From Blautia hansenii (lineage in GTDB: Bacteria > Bacillota > Clostridia > Lachnospirales > Lachnospiraceae), in assembly GCF_013304445.1 (NCBI RefSeq), contig NZ_JAAITA010000001.1, positions 310,001 to 374,000 on the forward strand: a stretch of 64,000 nucleotides of DNA, written 5' to 3'. A model generated the notes under the pieces. That model saw nothing but the letters and a program-made list of their open reading frames with translations. It was not told the DNA's origin and searched no databases. The position numbers and the translations under genes were made by a program. This document shows, piece after piece, positions 33,671 to 43,258 of this stretch. Each line of letters begins with the position of its first letter. Positions within the stretch are counted from its first letter, which is position 1.

Positions 33671-35527
33671 ATGTTATTAGAAACCATAAAAAAGGCAAAT
33701 GATATTAAGAAAATACCGCCGGATAAATTTCCGCAGTTAGCGGAGGAAATCCGGGCTTTTCTGTTGGATCATGTCAGCCGTACAGGGGGACATTTAGCTT
33801 CCAATCTGGGGGCTGTGGAGCTTACCATGGCGCTGCATTATGTGTTTTGTCTGCCGGCGGATAAGATTATATGGGATGTGGGACACCAGTCCTATACCCA
33901 TAAAATTCTTACGGGCAGACAGGAAGGGTTTGACAGTCTTCGGACTTTGGGCGGTATGAGCGGCTTTCCAAAACGCAGCGAAAGCCCCTGTGATGCTTAT
34001 GACACGGGGCATAGTTCCACGTCCATTTCTGCAGGCGTGGGATATGTCTGTGCCAGAGATTTAAAGGGAGAGGACTACCATGTGATTTCCGTCATCGGAG
34101 ACGGCGCGCTCACGGGAGGTATGGCCTATGAAGCAATCAATAATGCTTCTGCGCTGAAGAAGAACTTCATTATTGTTTTAAATGACAACGAAATGTCTAT
34201 TTCCGAAAATGTAGGGGGCATTTCCAGTTATTTGAGCAATATGAGAACCACAGAGGGATATTTTGAATTGAAAGCAGGCGTAAAGAACAGCCTGAATAAA
34301 ATTCCGGGACTTGGCCCTGCGGCTATTAAACAGATTCATAAGACGAAGGACAGCCTTAAGAGACTGATGATTCCGGGTATGTTTTTCGAAGACATGGGGC
34401 TGACCTATCTGGGTCCCATCAATGGTCATGACTGTAACCGGATGATTCAGGTGTTCCAGGAGGCAAAAAGAGTCTCCGGGCCGGTGCTGGTACATGTGAA
34501 AACAGAAAAAGGAAGAGGCTATGAGCCTGCTATGCGCCACCCTGCCAGATTCCACGGCACGGCGGCTTTTGACCTGGAGCATGGAATTCCCTTAAACAAT
34601 AATGGGAAAGCCAATTATACAGATATTTTTTCCACGGTTATGCGGAAATTCGGCGACAGAGAAGAAAAGGTGGTAGCCGTAACGGCCGCCATGCCCGACG
34701 GAACAGGATTGAAACGGTTTCGTAATATGTTTCCGGATAGATTCTTTGACGTGGGAATTGCAGAGGAGCACGCCGTGACCTTTGCTGCCGGCCTGGCTCT
34801 TGGGGGAATGATTCCTGTGGTGGCGGTGTATTCTTCCTTTTTGCAGAGGGCGGTAGACCAGATTATTGAGGACGTATGCCTGCAGAATCTCCATGTGATT
34901 TTTGCAGTGGACCGGGCCGGACTTGTGGGCAGCGACGGGGAGACGCATCAGGGCTGTTTTGATTTAAGTTATCTGTCCATGATTCCCAATATGACAGTTA
35001 TGGCGCCGAAAAATAAATGGGAGCTTTCCGATATGATGAAATTTGCGGTAAGCTATGACGGCCCTATTGCTGTGCGCTATCCCAGAGGAGAGGCCTATGA
35101 CGGGCTGGAGGAGTTTCGGGAACCCATTGTAAGAGGGCGCAGTGAAATGATTTACCGGGGAAAAGGGATTGCCCTGCTGGCAGTGGGCAGTATGGTAAAA
35201 ACAGCGGAGGCGGTAAGGAAAAAGCTGTTAGAGGACGGAGATAATCCCACCCTTGTCAACGCCAGATTTGTAAAACCGCTGGATAAAAAAATGCTGGACA
35301 GCCTGGCAAAAGACCATGAAGTTATCGTTACTATGGAAGAAAATGTAAAAAGCGGCGGCTTTGGAAGCGCAGTTGTGGAATATCTGCACACCGCGTACCC
35401 GGAAGTACAGGTGCTGTCTGCAGCACTTCCGGATGTTTTTATGGAGCATGGAAGTCCGGAGAAACTGAAGGAAAAAGCGGGAATCGATGCCGGTTCCATT
35501 TATAATCGGATAAAGGAGGCCAGATAG
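33671..35527 (+). CDS. dxs: 1-deoxy-D-xylulose-5-phosphate synthase
   Basis: A 618-residue thiamine diphosphate enzyme joining pyruvate and glyceraldehyde-3-phosphate, the entry step of the MEP pathway. HQSYTHK holds the N-terminal catalytic His, GDGALTGGMAYEAINNAS is the TPP-Mg motif, and DRAGLVGSDGETHQG is in the transketolase-like second domain. GAGGTG precedes ATG 33671. The tlyA start codon follows the stop codon without a gap. Confidence 0.96.
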   Translation: MLLETIKKANDIKKIPPDKFPQLAEEIRAFLLDHVSRTGGHLASNLGAVELTMALHYVFCLPADKIIWDVGHQSYTHKILTGRQEGFDSLRTLGGMSGFPKRSESPCDAYDTGHSSTSISAGVGYVCARDLKGEDYHVISVIGDGALTGGMAYEAINNASALKKNFIIVLNDNEMSISENVGGISSYLSNMRTTEGYFELKAGVKNSLNKIPGLGPAAIKQIHKTKDSLKRLMIPGMFFEDMGLTYLGPINGHDCNRMIQVFQEAKRVSGPVLVHVKTEKGRGYEPAMRHPARFHGTAAFDLEHGIPLNNNGKANYTDIFSTVMRKFGDREEKVVAVTAAMPDGTGLKRFRNMFPDRFFDVGIAEEHAVTFAAGLALGGMIPVVAVYSSFLQRAVDQIIEDVCLQNLHVIFAVDRAGLVGSDGETHQGCFDLSYLSMIPNMTVMAPKNKWELSDMMKFAVSYDGPIAVRYPRGEAYDGLEEFREPIVRGRSEMIYRGKGIALLAVGSMVKTAEAVRKKLLEDGDNPTLVNARFVKPLDKKMLDSLAKDHEVIVTMEENVKSGGFGSAVVEYLHTAYPEVQVLSAALPDVFMEHGSPEKLKEKAGIDAGSIYNRIKEAR

Positions 35528-36334
35528 ATGAAAGAGCGTCTGGATGTCCTGCTGGTGAAACGGGGACTGGCCGTTTCCCGTGAGAAAGCGAAAGCTGTCA
35601 TTATGGCAGGAATTGTATATGTGGAAAATCAGAAAGAAGATAAAGCCGGAAGCATGTTTCCGGATACTGTAAAGATAGAAGTCCGGGGAAATACCTTAAA
35701 ATACGTAAGCCGCGGCGGATTGAAACTGGAAAAAGCCATGACACATTTCGGTGTGAGCCTGGATAAAAAGGTGTGCATGGATGTGGGTGCTTCCACGGGA
35801 GGATTTACAGACTGCATGCTGCAGAACGGAGCCGTGAAAGTCTATGCCATTGATGTAGGACATGGACAGCTGGACTGGAAACTGCGAAACGATGAGCGGG
35901 TGGTCTGCATGGAGAAAACCAACATCCGTTATGTGGTACCGGAGGATTTGCAGGAACCAGCAGATTTTTCTTCCATTGATGTGTCTTTTATTTCTCTTAC
36001 CAAGGTACTGCTTCCTGTATATCATCTTTTGAAAGATGACGGAGAGGTTGTCTGCCTCATTAAGCCCCAGTTTGAGGCAGGAAGGGAAAAGGTAGGAAAA
36101 AAAGGAGTTGTCCGTGATCCGGCCGTGCACGAAGAAGTCATTGACAAAGTCATTGCTTATGCAAAGAGCATTGGATACGCAGTTCGTCATCTGGAGTTTT
36201 CTCCCATTAAAGGACCGGAGGGAAACATTGAATATCTGCTGCATATACAGAAACAGAAAGACGGATTACCGGAAAACCAAGAGGCAGATGTAAAGGGCGT
36301 TGTGGCAGCAGCCCATAAAGAGTTGGATAAATAA
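35528..36334 (+). CDS. tlyA: TlyA-family rRNA 2'-O-methyltransferase
   Basis: A 268-residue protein with an N-terminal S4 RNA-binding domain (about 1-60, RLDVLLVKRGLAVSREKAK) and an FtsJ-like SAM methyltransferase domain (DVGASTGGFTDCML about residues 82-95). Homologues methylate ribosomal RNA; the old name hemolysin A is misleading. AAGGAGG lies in the end of dxs. This position after dxs is conserved in Firmicutes. Confidence 0.93.
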   Translation: MKERLDVLLVKRGLAVSREKAKAVIMAGIVYVENQKEDKAGSMFPDTVKIEVRGNTLKYVSRGGLKLEKAMTHFGVSLDKKVCMDVGASTGGFTDCMLQNGAVKVYAIDVGHGQLDWKLRNDERVVCMEKTNIRYVVPEDLQEPADFSSIDVSFISLTKVLLPVYHLLKDDGEVVCLIKPQFEAGREKVGKKGVVRDPAVHEEVIDKVIAYAKSIGYAVRHLEFSPIKGPEGNIEYLLHIQKQKDGLPENQEADVKGVVAAAHKELDK

Positions 36335-36336
36335 GT

Positions 36337-37197
36337 ATGGATAAGTTTTATATTATTGCCAATAGTGAAAAAGACGAAGGATTAAAGGTGTCCAAAAGAG
36401 TGGCGGAATATCTGGAAAATAACGGAAAACACTGTGTGATTCAGCCTTCCAGCTTTTCTGTACGGGAGCCTTTTACCCATTATACGGATATCAGCACCAT
36501 TCCCGAAGATGTGGAATGTGTCATTGTATTAGGAGGAGACGGAACCCTTCTCCAGGCGGCCAGAGACGTGGTCAGCCGCCAGATTCCCCTTTTGGGTGTG
36601 AATCTGGGAACCTTGGGATATCTGGCAGAGATTGACCGGGAATCCATAGAACCGGCTCTGAATCATCTCATGGCAGACGAATACACCATAGAACGACGCA
36701 TGATGCTGTGGGGACAGGTATATCACCGGGGAAAGGCTGTGGCAGAAGATGTGGCGTTAAATGATATTGTGATTGGAAGAGAAGGGCCCCTGCGGGTTAT
36801 CCGCTTTAATAATTACGTCAACGGAGAATTTCTCAATTCCTACACGGCAGACGGAATTATTGTCTCCACAGCCACGGGTTCTACAGGGTATAGCTTGTCT
36901 GCGGGAGGGCCCATTGTTTCTCCGGAGACGAATATTATGATTATGACACCTGTGGCGCCCCATACCCTGAACACCCGAAGCATTATTTTTCCGGCAGAGG
37001 ATGAAATTGCCGTGGAAATCACCCAGGGCGCCAAGGAGGGGCAGGGAAAGGCCGTGGCTTCTTTTGACGGAGATACCAACATTTCCATGACTACAGGAGA
37101 CCGGATTGTGATTCGCCGCTCTGCCAGTGACACCAGAATTATAAAAATCAGCAACATCAGCTTTTTAGAGGTGCTGCGTACTAAAATGAGAAATTAG
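36337..37197 (+). CDS. nadK: NAD kinase
   Basis: A 286-residue enzyme making NADP from NAD. The signature GGDGTLLQAARD with catalytic Asp lies near residues 67-78, followed by NLGTLGYLAEI and the TGSTGYSLSAGGPIV segment. Two bases after tlyA with no strong ribosome binding site, so it is probably translationally coupled. nadK in this place is usual in Clostridia. Confidence 0.95.
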   Translation: MDKFYIIANSEKDEGLKVSKRVAEYLENNGKHCVIQPSSFSVREPFTHYTDISTIPEDVECVIVLGGDGTLLQAARDVVSRQIPLLGVNLGTLGYLAEIDRESIEPALNHLMADEYTIERRMMLWGQVYHRGKAVAEDVALNDIVIGREGPLRVIRFNNYVNGEFLNSYTADGIIVSTATGSTGYSLSAGGPIVSPETNIMIMTPVAPHTLNTRSIIFPAEDEIAVEITQGAKEGQGKAVASFDGDTNISMTTGDRIVIRRSASDTRIIKISNISFLEVLRTKMRN

Positions 37198-37207
37198 GAG
37201 GAAGGAC

Positions 37208-37666
37208 ATGAAGATTGCCAGACATTCAAAGATTCTGGAACTGATTAATCAGTACGATATAGAAACACAGGAAGAACTGGCTGCACGGCTGCAGGCTGCA
37301 GGCTTTCGTGTGACGCAGGCCACAGTTTCCAGAGACATTCGGGAACTGAAGCTGATGAAAATTGCAAAGCCGGGCGGCGGCTCCAGATATAAGGTAATGA
37401 CCTCCAAGGAAAACTCAGACAGCGAAAAATACATAAGGGTCTTAAGAGACGCCTTTTTGTCCATGGACATTGCCCAGAATATTCTGGTGATTAAGACTAC
37501 CTCCGGTATGGCCAATGCCGCTGCGGCTGCTCTGGACCATATGGAATTTCAGGAAATTGTGGGGAGTCTGGCAGGAGACGATACCATTGCCTGCTTCTGC
37601 AAAAGCGCAGAAGAAACCATGGCACTTATGAGCAAAATCAGAAAGCTGATTCATGTGTACGAATAA
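37208..37666 (+). CDS. argR: Arginine repressor ArgR/AhrC
   Basis: A 152-residue hexameric regulator. The N-terminal winged helix includes QATVSRDIRELKL and the C-terminal arginine-binding domain has AGDDTIACFCKS. It controls arginine biosynthesis and breakdown genes, none of which are in the window. AGGAGG precedes ATG 37208. Confidence 0.95.
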   Translation: MKIARHSKILELINQYDIETQEELAARLQAAGFRVTQATVSRDIRELKLMKIAKPGGGSRYKVMTSKENSDSEKYIRVLRDAFLSMDIAQNILVIKTTSGMANAAAAALDHMEFQEIVGSLAGDDTIACFCKSAEETMALMSKIRKLIHVYE

Positions 37667-37685
37667 GAAAACGGAGTAGGAAAAG

Positions 37686-39371
37686 ATGTTAGTGCATTTA
37701 CATGTTAAAAACCTGGCTTTAATTGAAGAGGCAGAGGTGGATTTTGAGGAAGGGCTGAACATTCTCACCGGAGAGACAGGCGCCGGAAAATCCATTCTCA
37801 TGGGAGCGGTCAATCTGGCTCTGGGACAGAAAATGTCCAGAGAAATCATAAGAGAAGGCGCTTCTTACGCCCTGGTAGAGCTGGTATTTCAGGTGAGCCC
37901 TGACACAGAAGAGAAACTGCGGGAACTGGAGGTGTTCCCGGAAGACGGACAGGTCATTATAACCAGAAGAATTACAGAGAGCAGAAGCATGATTAAGGTC
38001 AACGGGGAAACCTGTACGGCTGCAGCCATAAAAAAGGCGGCATCTCTGCTTTTGGATGTTCACGGACAGCATGAACACCAGTCCCTTTTATACCCGGATA
38101 AACAGATGGAGATTCTGGATGAATATTCAGAGGCAGAGTCCGGGGAGAAAAAAGAGGCAGTGAAAATGCTTTACGGCGCCTACCGTCAGATCCGAAAAGA
38201 ACTAGAGGGTTATCAGTTAGATCAAGAGCAGAGACGCAGAGAAATCAGCTTTCTGGAGTATGAAATTCAGGAAATCCAGAATGCGGAATTGAAAGACGGA
38301 GAAGACGAGGAACTGGAACATCTCTATCGGAAACTGGTAAACAGCAGGAAAATTACGGAAAATCTGGGAGGCGTATATCAGCTCACCGGATATGAGGAGG
38401 AGGGCAGCGGCACCCAGACCGGGCGGGCTCTTCAAAAACTGTCACAGATTTCGGATTTTGATGAAAGTCTGGAAAACTTATACCGCTCTTTGGAAGATAT
38501 TGACAGCCTGCTCAATGACTTTAACCGGGAAGTGTCTGCCTATCTTTCGGAATTCCGGTTTTCTGAGGAAGAATTCCAGGAAACGGAAAACCGTCTGGAT
38601 GGTATCAATCATTTAAAGGCGAAATATGGCCATACCATTCCCGAAATCCGTGCTTATCAGGAAGAAAAGGAAAGGGAACTGGAACGTCTCAGAAACTTTG
38701 AGGAAAGAAAAGGGCAGTTGGAAGGCGAACTGGAGCAAAAGAGGGAAGAACTGGAAAAAGCCAGCCGGGAACTGACCCAGGTGCGGAAAAGCTGGGCGAA
38801 AAAGCTGGAAAATCAGATTACAAAGGGACTGGAGGATTTGAATTTCCTGAATGTGGAGTTTGAAATCCGCTTTTCTCAAAAAGAGAAGTTTTCTCCTCAG
38901 GGAAAAGACAGCATTTGCTTTATGATTTCCACAAATCCGGGAGAACCTGTGCGGGAACTTTCCAAAGTGGTATCCGGCGGTGAGCTTTCCAGAATTATGC
39001 TGGCCATTAAGACGCTGCTGGCGGATAAAGATGACACGGAAACCTTGATTTTCGATGAAATAGATACCGGAATCAGCGGCAGGACAGCCCAGAAAGTGGC
39101 GGAAAAGATGGCGGTTATCAGCAGAAACCATCAGATTATCTGTATTACCCATCTGCCGCAGATTGCGTCCCAGGCCAATGCCCATTATCTCATTGAAAAA
39201 AATGTGGAAGAAAAGGGAACTACTACCAGAATCCGCGGCCTTTCTTATGAAGAGTCCGTGGAAGAACTGGCGCGTATGCTGGGCGGAGCAAAAATCACAG
39301 AGGCGGTTTTGCAAAATGCAGCAGAGATGAAAGATTTGGCACAGCAACAAAAAAATACAAGATTGAAATAG
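37686..39371 (+). CDS. recN: DNA repair protein RecN
   Basis: A 561-residue SMC-like ATPase for double-strand break repair. Walker A GETGAGKS (about 29-36) and HGQHEHQS are at the N-terminus, long coiled coils follow at about 150-370, then SGGELSRIMLAIK and the Walker B FDEIDTGISG at the C-terminus. Length is normal. Confidence 0.96.
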   Translation: MLVHLHVKNLALIEEAEVDFEEGLNILTGETGAGKSILMGAVNLALGQKMSREIIREGASYALVELVFQVSPDTEEKLRELEVFPEDGQVIITRRITESRSMIKVNGETCTAAAIKKAASLLLDVHGQHEHQSLLYPDKQMEILDEYSEAESGEKKEAVKMLYGAYRQIRKELEGYQLDQEQRRREISFLEYEIQEIQNAELKDGEDEELEHLYRKLVNSRKITENLGGVYQLTGYEEEGSGTQTGRALQKLSQISDFDESLENLYRSLEDIDSLLNDFNREVSAYLSEFRFSEEEFQETENRLDGINHLKAKYGHTIPEIRAYQEEKERELERLRNFEERKGQLEGELEQKREELEKASRELTQVRKSWAKKLENQITKGLEDLNFLNVEFEIRFSQKEKFSPQGKDSICFMISTNPGEPVRELSKVVSGGELSRIMLAIKTLLADKDDTETLIFDEIDTGISGRTAQKVAEKMAVISRNHQIICITHLPQIASQANAHYLIEKNVEEKGTTTRIRGLSYEESVEELARMLGGAKITEAVLQNAAEMKDLAQQQKNTRLK

Positions 39372-39382
39372 ACGAAAGGTCA

Positions 39383-39419
39383 CATACTAAAAAGGTACAC
39401 TGCGGTGTATCTTTTTTTG
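39383..39419 (+). terminator. recN terminator, preceded by a forespore-type -10 box
   Basis: AGGTACAC (39393-39400) pairs with GTGTATCT (39405-39412), followed by TTTTTTT. Just before it CATACTA (39383-39389) matches the sigma-F/sigma-G -10 consensus, though no clear -35 is present. A start there would fall inside the hairpin and escape termination, fitting the known late expression of spoIVB. Confidence 0.7.
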
Positions 39420-39445
39420 TTTCTATACAGAAAGGTTGTGATTTT

Positions 39446-40639
39446 TTGTCAAAGAAACGTAATTATCGTCGGTTTCTTATCGTATTATTAGTAGCGGATA
39501 TTTTCGCCGCAGGTGTGCTGGGATTTCGCCATCTGCAAAACAGTATTCCGAATACCGTGTATATTCATGCGGGACAGGAGGAAGAACTTTCCCGTGCGCT
39601 GGATTCTCCTTTGCTTACTTATCCGGATACGATTGACGTATCGGACCGGGGAAGCTACCGGATTTCCTGTTCCCTTCTTGGAATCCTTCCAATCAAAGAG
39701 GTTCAGGTGCAGACCATGGAAGAAAAAAGCGTTGCCGTGTGCGGTGTACCTGTGGGGCTTTACATGGAGACAGAGGGCGTTCTGGTGGTAGACACCGGGG
39801 AAATTCTGCAAAAAGACGGTATTTCCTGCAGACCTGCCGCAAATATTGCCAAAGCAGGGGATTATATTCTGGAGGTCAACGGCACGCCTATATCCGGAAA
39901 AAAAGAACTGATTCAGCAGATTCATGACAGTAAAGGAGAAGCCATGGAGCTGCTGGTAAACAGGGGAGGAGAAAAAATCCCCTTATCGCTGACGCCTGTA
40001 CTGGCAGAGGATGACAGTTATAAGCTGGGTATCTGGGTGCGGGATAATACACAGGGAATCGGAACCATGACGTATGTAGACACAGAAGGAAAATTCGGCG
40101 CCCTGGGGCATGGTATCAGTGATACGGACACAGGAGAACTTCTGGACATAGAAGACGGAGAACTCTACCAGGCACAGATTATGTCGATTGTCAAAGGTGT
40201 AAAAGGCACACCGGGGGAACTCTCCGGCTACATTGAATACCAGAAGGACAGGAAAATCGGCACTATAGAAAAGAATACGGAAATCGGAATATTCGGCAGA
40301 GTGGAGCAGCCGGAAAAGCTGTGCTTAAAAGAGACGGAAATCGGCTATAAACAGGAAGTACAGGAGGGACGTGCAGAGCTTCTTACCTGTGTGGAAGGAG
40401 AGGTGAAATCTTATGAAATCCAGATAACCGACATTTACAGAGAGCGGGCAGATACCAACAAGGCCTTTGTTCTGCGCGTCACAGACCCGGAGCTTTTAGC
40501 TGCAACCGGCGGAATTGTTCAGGGAATGAGCGGCAGCCCCATTCTGCAGAACGGAAAACTGGTAGGCGCAGTAACCCATGTTTTTGTACAGGATTCTACC
40601 AAAGGATACGGAATTTTTATCGAGAATATGCTGTGGTAA
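39446..40639 (+). CDS. spoIVB: SpoIVB signalling peptidase
   Basis: A 397-residue forespore serine peptidase that triggers sigma-K activation. An N-terminal membrane anchor (about 9-25) is followed by a PDZ domain (about 110-190; AGDYILEVNGTPI) and an SA-type peptidase domain with His in GALGHGISD and the nucleophile Ser364 in GMSGSP. The start is TTG 39446, ten bases after AAAGG; no ATG or GTG is in frame nearby. Lies between recN and spo0A as in Bacillus. Confidence 0.93.
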   Translation: MSKKRNYRRFLIVLLVADIFAAGVLGFRHLQNSIPNTVYIHAGQEEELSRALDSPLLTYPDTIDVSDRGSYRISCSLLGILPIKEVQVQTMEEKSVAVCGVPVGLYMETEGVLVVDTGEILQKDGISCRPAANIAKAGDYILEVNGTPISGKKELIQQIHDSKGEAMELLVNRGGEKIPLSLTPVLAEDDSYKLGIWVRDNTQGIGTMTYVDTEGKFGALGHGISDTDTGELLDIEDGELYQAQIMSIVKGVKGTPGELSGYIEYQKDRKIGTIEKNTEIGIFGRVEQPEKLCLKETEIGYKQEVQEGRAELLTCVEGEVKSYEIQITDIYRERADTNKAFVLRVTDPELLAATGGIVQGMSGSPILQNGKLVGAVTHVFVQDSTKGYGIFIENMLW

Positions 40640-40671
40640 GCTGGCGAAAGTAATGGAAAAAAACGAAAAAA

Positions 40672-40678
40672 TGTCGAA
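40672..40678 (+). promoter_or_regulatory. 0A box (Spo0A-binding site)
   Basis: TGTCGAA is an exact match to the 0A-box consensus, 50 bases upstream of the spo0A -35. A second, weaker copy (TGGCGAA) lies at 40642-40648. This suggests autoregulation of spo0A. Confidence 0.75.
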
Positions 40679-40727
40679 TAAATAGGAAAACTATCAGAAT
40701 ACAACATAAGTTGTAAGATGATTTAGC

Positions 40728-40756
40728 TTGATTCTGAAAAGAAGTGATAATATAAT
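40728..40756 (+). promoter_or_regulatory. Sigma-A promoter of spo0A
   Basis: TTGATT at 40728-40733, a 17-base spacer and a perfect TATAAT at 40751-40756. Confidence 0.88.
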
Positions 40757-40771
40757 ACTAATAGTCTTCAG

Positions 40772-40802
40772 ATATGGCGATTCAAAAGGGCGCCCGTCAT
40801 AT
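40772..40802 (+). other. Hairpin in the spo0A leader
   Basis: ATATGGCG (40772-40779) pairs with CGTCATAT (40795-40802), one G-U pair, in the leader of about 80 bases between the promoter and start codon. No T run follows, so it is not a terminator. Confidence 0.5.
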
Positions 40803-40844
40803 GCTGGAGAATAGAGTTGTAACAAAACAGATGGAGGATGAGTA

Positions 40845-41639
40845 ATGGAGAAGTTAAATGTCGCTATAGCAGATGACAATGAAAAAATGTTGGACTTATT
40901 GGGGAATCTTATTAACGAAGACAAAGAGCTGGAATTAGTAGGGCATGCTAATAACGGCGCCGAAATTTACGATATTATCAAAGAAAAAGAACCGGATGTT
41001 GTACTTTTAGATATTATCATGCCGAAAGTAGACGGGCTGACCGTTATGGAAAAAGTCAGCAAAGATACCAATTTGAAAAAACACCCGGCTTTTATTATTG
41101 TATCTGCTGTAGGACAAGAACAGATTACGGAGGACGCGTTTCAGCTGGGAGCAAATTACTATATCCTGAAGCCTTTTGATAATGACATGCTTTTATCCAG
41201 AATTAAGCATGTAAGACAGGCCAGGGACAACAGAAGACGGGATTTAAGAAAAGTGAATGCATATGAGAGTGACAGCAGTTATTATGAGAGAAACCTGGAG
41301 GCGGACGTTACCAATATTATTCATGAAATTGGTGTACCGGCCCATATTAAAGGTTACCAGTATTTGAGAGATGCCATTATTCTGTCTGTAAACGATATGG
41401 AAATGCTGAATTCAATTACGAAAATTCTCTATCCTACCATTGCAAAAAAACACCAGACCACACCCAGCAGAGTGGAGAGAGCCATACGCCATGCCATTGA
41501 GGTGGCCTGGAGCAGAGGGAAGATGGACACTATCGATGAACTGTTCGGCTATACTGTAAGTACGGGAAAAGGCAAGCCCACAAACTCCGAATTTATCGCC
41601 CTGATTGCCGACAAAATACGTCTGGAATACAGGAAATAA
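40845..41639 (+). CDS. spo0A: Sporulation master regulator Spo0A
   Basis: A 264-residue response regulator. The receiver domain (1-125) has the acidic pocket DD (10-11), phospho-acceptor Asp56 in LLDIIMP and Lys in YILKPFD. The C-terminal Spo0A DNA-binding domain (about 150-264) has [17 protein letters not shown] and the sigma-contact segment [21 protein letters not shown]. It starts sporulation and represses growth-phase genes. GGAGGATGAG precedes ATG 40845. No phosphorelay gene (spo0F, spo0B) is nearby; clostridial Spo0A is phosphorylated directly by orphan kinases. Confidence 0.97.
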   Translation: MEKLNVAIADDNEKMLDLLGNLINEDKELELVGHANNGAEIYDIIKEKEPDVVLLDIIMPKVDGLTVMEKVSKDTNLKKHPAFIIVSAVGQEQITEDAFQLGANYYILKPFDNDMLLSRIKHVRQARDNRRRDLRKVNAYESDSSYYERNLEADVTNIIHEIGVPAHIKGYQYLRDAIILSVNDMEMLNSITKILYPTIAKKHQTTPSRVERAIRHAIEVAWSRGKMDTIDELFGYTVSTGKGKPTNSEFIALIADKIRLEYRK

Positions 41640-41728
41640 GTTGAAACAGAGGGGAAAAATAACTTTTCTTTGCATAAAAAATGGGGTATAATATGAATAA
41701 AGCTTTGATTTGCAAGGAGGGTGTTTCA

Positions 41729-43174
41729 GTGAAAAAAATATTATTTGTGGCATCAGAGGCAGTTCCGTTTATAAAAACAGGGGGATTAGCGGACGTAGTG
41801 GGAGCTTTGCCGAAATGCTTTGATAAAAATGAGTATGATGTGCGTGTGATTATTCCCAAATATTTATGCATGAAAGAAGAATACAAAAACCAGTTGCAGT
41901 ATGTGACCCATTTTTACATGGATATTGGCTACAGACGGGAATATGTAGGGATTATGCAGCTGGTTCACGAAGGTATCCAGTATTATTTTATTGACAATGA
42001 ATATTATTTCTCAGGCTATCAGCCATACGGAGACATTCGTTTTGATATTGAAAAATTTGCCTTTTTCTCAAAGGCAGCCCTGTCTATACTTCCGGTCATT
42101 GATTTCCGTCCGGACCTTATTCACTGCCACGACTGGCAGACAGGCCTCATTCCGGTATATTTAAAAGACAGTTTCCAGGGCGGTCCTTTCTATCAGGGCA
42201 TTAAGACTGTTATGACCATACATAACCTGAAATTCCAGGGAACCTGGGATATTAAGACCATTCGGGAACTGACCGGTCTGCCGGCTTACTACTTTACACC
42301 GGATAAACTGGAAGCTTATAAAGACGCTAATTTGTTAAAAGGCGGACTGGTTTATGCCGATGCCATTACCACCGTCAGCAATACTTATGCAGAAGAGATT
42401 AAGACGGAGTTTTACGGAGAACATCTGGACGGCCTTTTAAGAGCCCGCGCCCATGATTTGCGGGGAATTGTAAACGGTATTGATTATGAAGAATACAATC
42501 CGGAAACAGATACATTTCTGGCGAAAAATTACAATGCCAAGAATTTCCGGAAAGAAAAAGTGAAAAATAAACTGGCCCTGCAAAAAGAACTGGGACTGCA
42601 GGAAGACCCCAAGGTAATGATGATTGGTGTGGTTTCCCGTCTCACAGACCAGAAGGGCTTTGATTTGGTAAATTATGTAATGGACGAGTTGTGCCAGGAC
42701 AGTATCCAGCTGGTGGTTCTGGGAACCGGTGAAGAACGGTATGAAAACATGTTCCGTCATTTTGCATGGAAATATCAGGGAAAAGTATCTGCCAATATTT
42801 TCTATGACAACGGACTGTCACACAGAATTTATGCGTCCTGTGATGCGTTTTTGATGCCGTCCTTATTTGAACCCTGCGGCTTGAGCCAGCTTATGAGCCT
42901 TCGTTACGGTACGCTTCCCATTGTAAGAGAAACAGGAGGCTTAAAAGACACAGTGCAGCCGTACAATGAGTACGAAAGTACAGGTACAGGCTTCAGCTTT
43001 ACAAATTACAATGCCCATGAAATGCTGGGCACGATTCGTTATGCGGAATCTGTTTACTATGATAAGAAGAGAGAATGGAACAAACTGGTAGACAGAGCCA
43101 TGGCCAAGGATTTCTCCTGGGCAAGTTCTGCAAAACAATATGAAGAAATGTACAGCTGGTTAATCGGCGGCTGA
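41729..43174 (+). CDS. glgA: Glycogen synthase (ADP-glucose type)
   Basis: A 481-residue GT5 glycosyltransferase that extends alpha-1,4-glucan from ADP-glucose. The N-terminal KTGGLADVVGALPK binds the nucleotide sugar; the C-terminal half has FEPCGLSQL with the conserved Glu. The GTG at 41729 is chosen because AAGGAGG lies eight bases ahead; upstream in-frame ATGs lie before that site. TATAAT at 41687-41692 may serve as its -10, without a good -35. No other glycogen gene is adjacent. Confidence 0.94.
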   Translation: MKKILFVASEAVPFIKTGGLADVVGALPKCFDKNEYDVRVIIPKYLCMKEEYKNQLQYVTHFYMDIGYRREYVGIMQLVHEGIQYYFIDNEYYFSGYQPYGDIRFDIEKFAFFSKAALSILPVIDFRPDLIHCHDWQTGLIPVYLKDSFQGGPFYQGIKTVMTIHNLKFQGTWDIKTIRELTGLPAYYFTPDKLEAYKDANLLKGGLVYADAITTVSNTYAEEIKTEFYGEHLDGLLRARAHDLRGIVNGIDYEEYNPETDTFLAKNYNAKNFRKEKVKNKLALQKELGLQEDPKVMMIGVVSRLTDQKGFDLVNYVMDELCQDSIQLVVLGTGEERYENMFRHFAWKYQGKVSANIFYDNGLSHRIYASCDAFLMPSLFEPCGLSQLMSLRYGTLPIVRETGGLKDTVQPYNEYESTGTGFSFTNYNAHEMLGTIRYAESVYYDKKREWNKLVDRAMAKDFSWASSAKQYEEMYSWLIGG

Positions 43175-43193
43175 GAATAGCAAAAGAATCCTG

Positions 43194-43222
43194 TTATAGA
43201 AAATGAGAATTCTGCCATACTA
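43194..43222 (+). promoter_or_regulatory. Candidate sigma-F/sigma-G promoter of the coat-like gene pair
   Basis: TTATA at 43194-43198, a 17-base spacer and CATACTA at 43216-43222, close to the forespore consensus (GHATR, CATAMTA). Inferred from the -10 match and from the sporulation-like products downstream. Confidence 0.45.
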
Positions 43223-43258
43223 AGAATGTGAACAAAAAACATTCAGGAGGAAAATGCC

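Noticed and set aside
40683-40700. Sigma-H promoter of spo0A (AGGAAAA ... GAAT)
   Set aside because: The two elements are only about four bases apart, much less than the spacing sigma-H needs.
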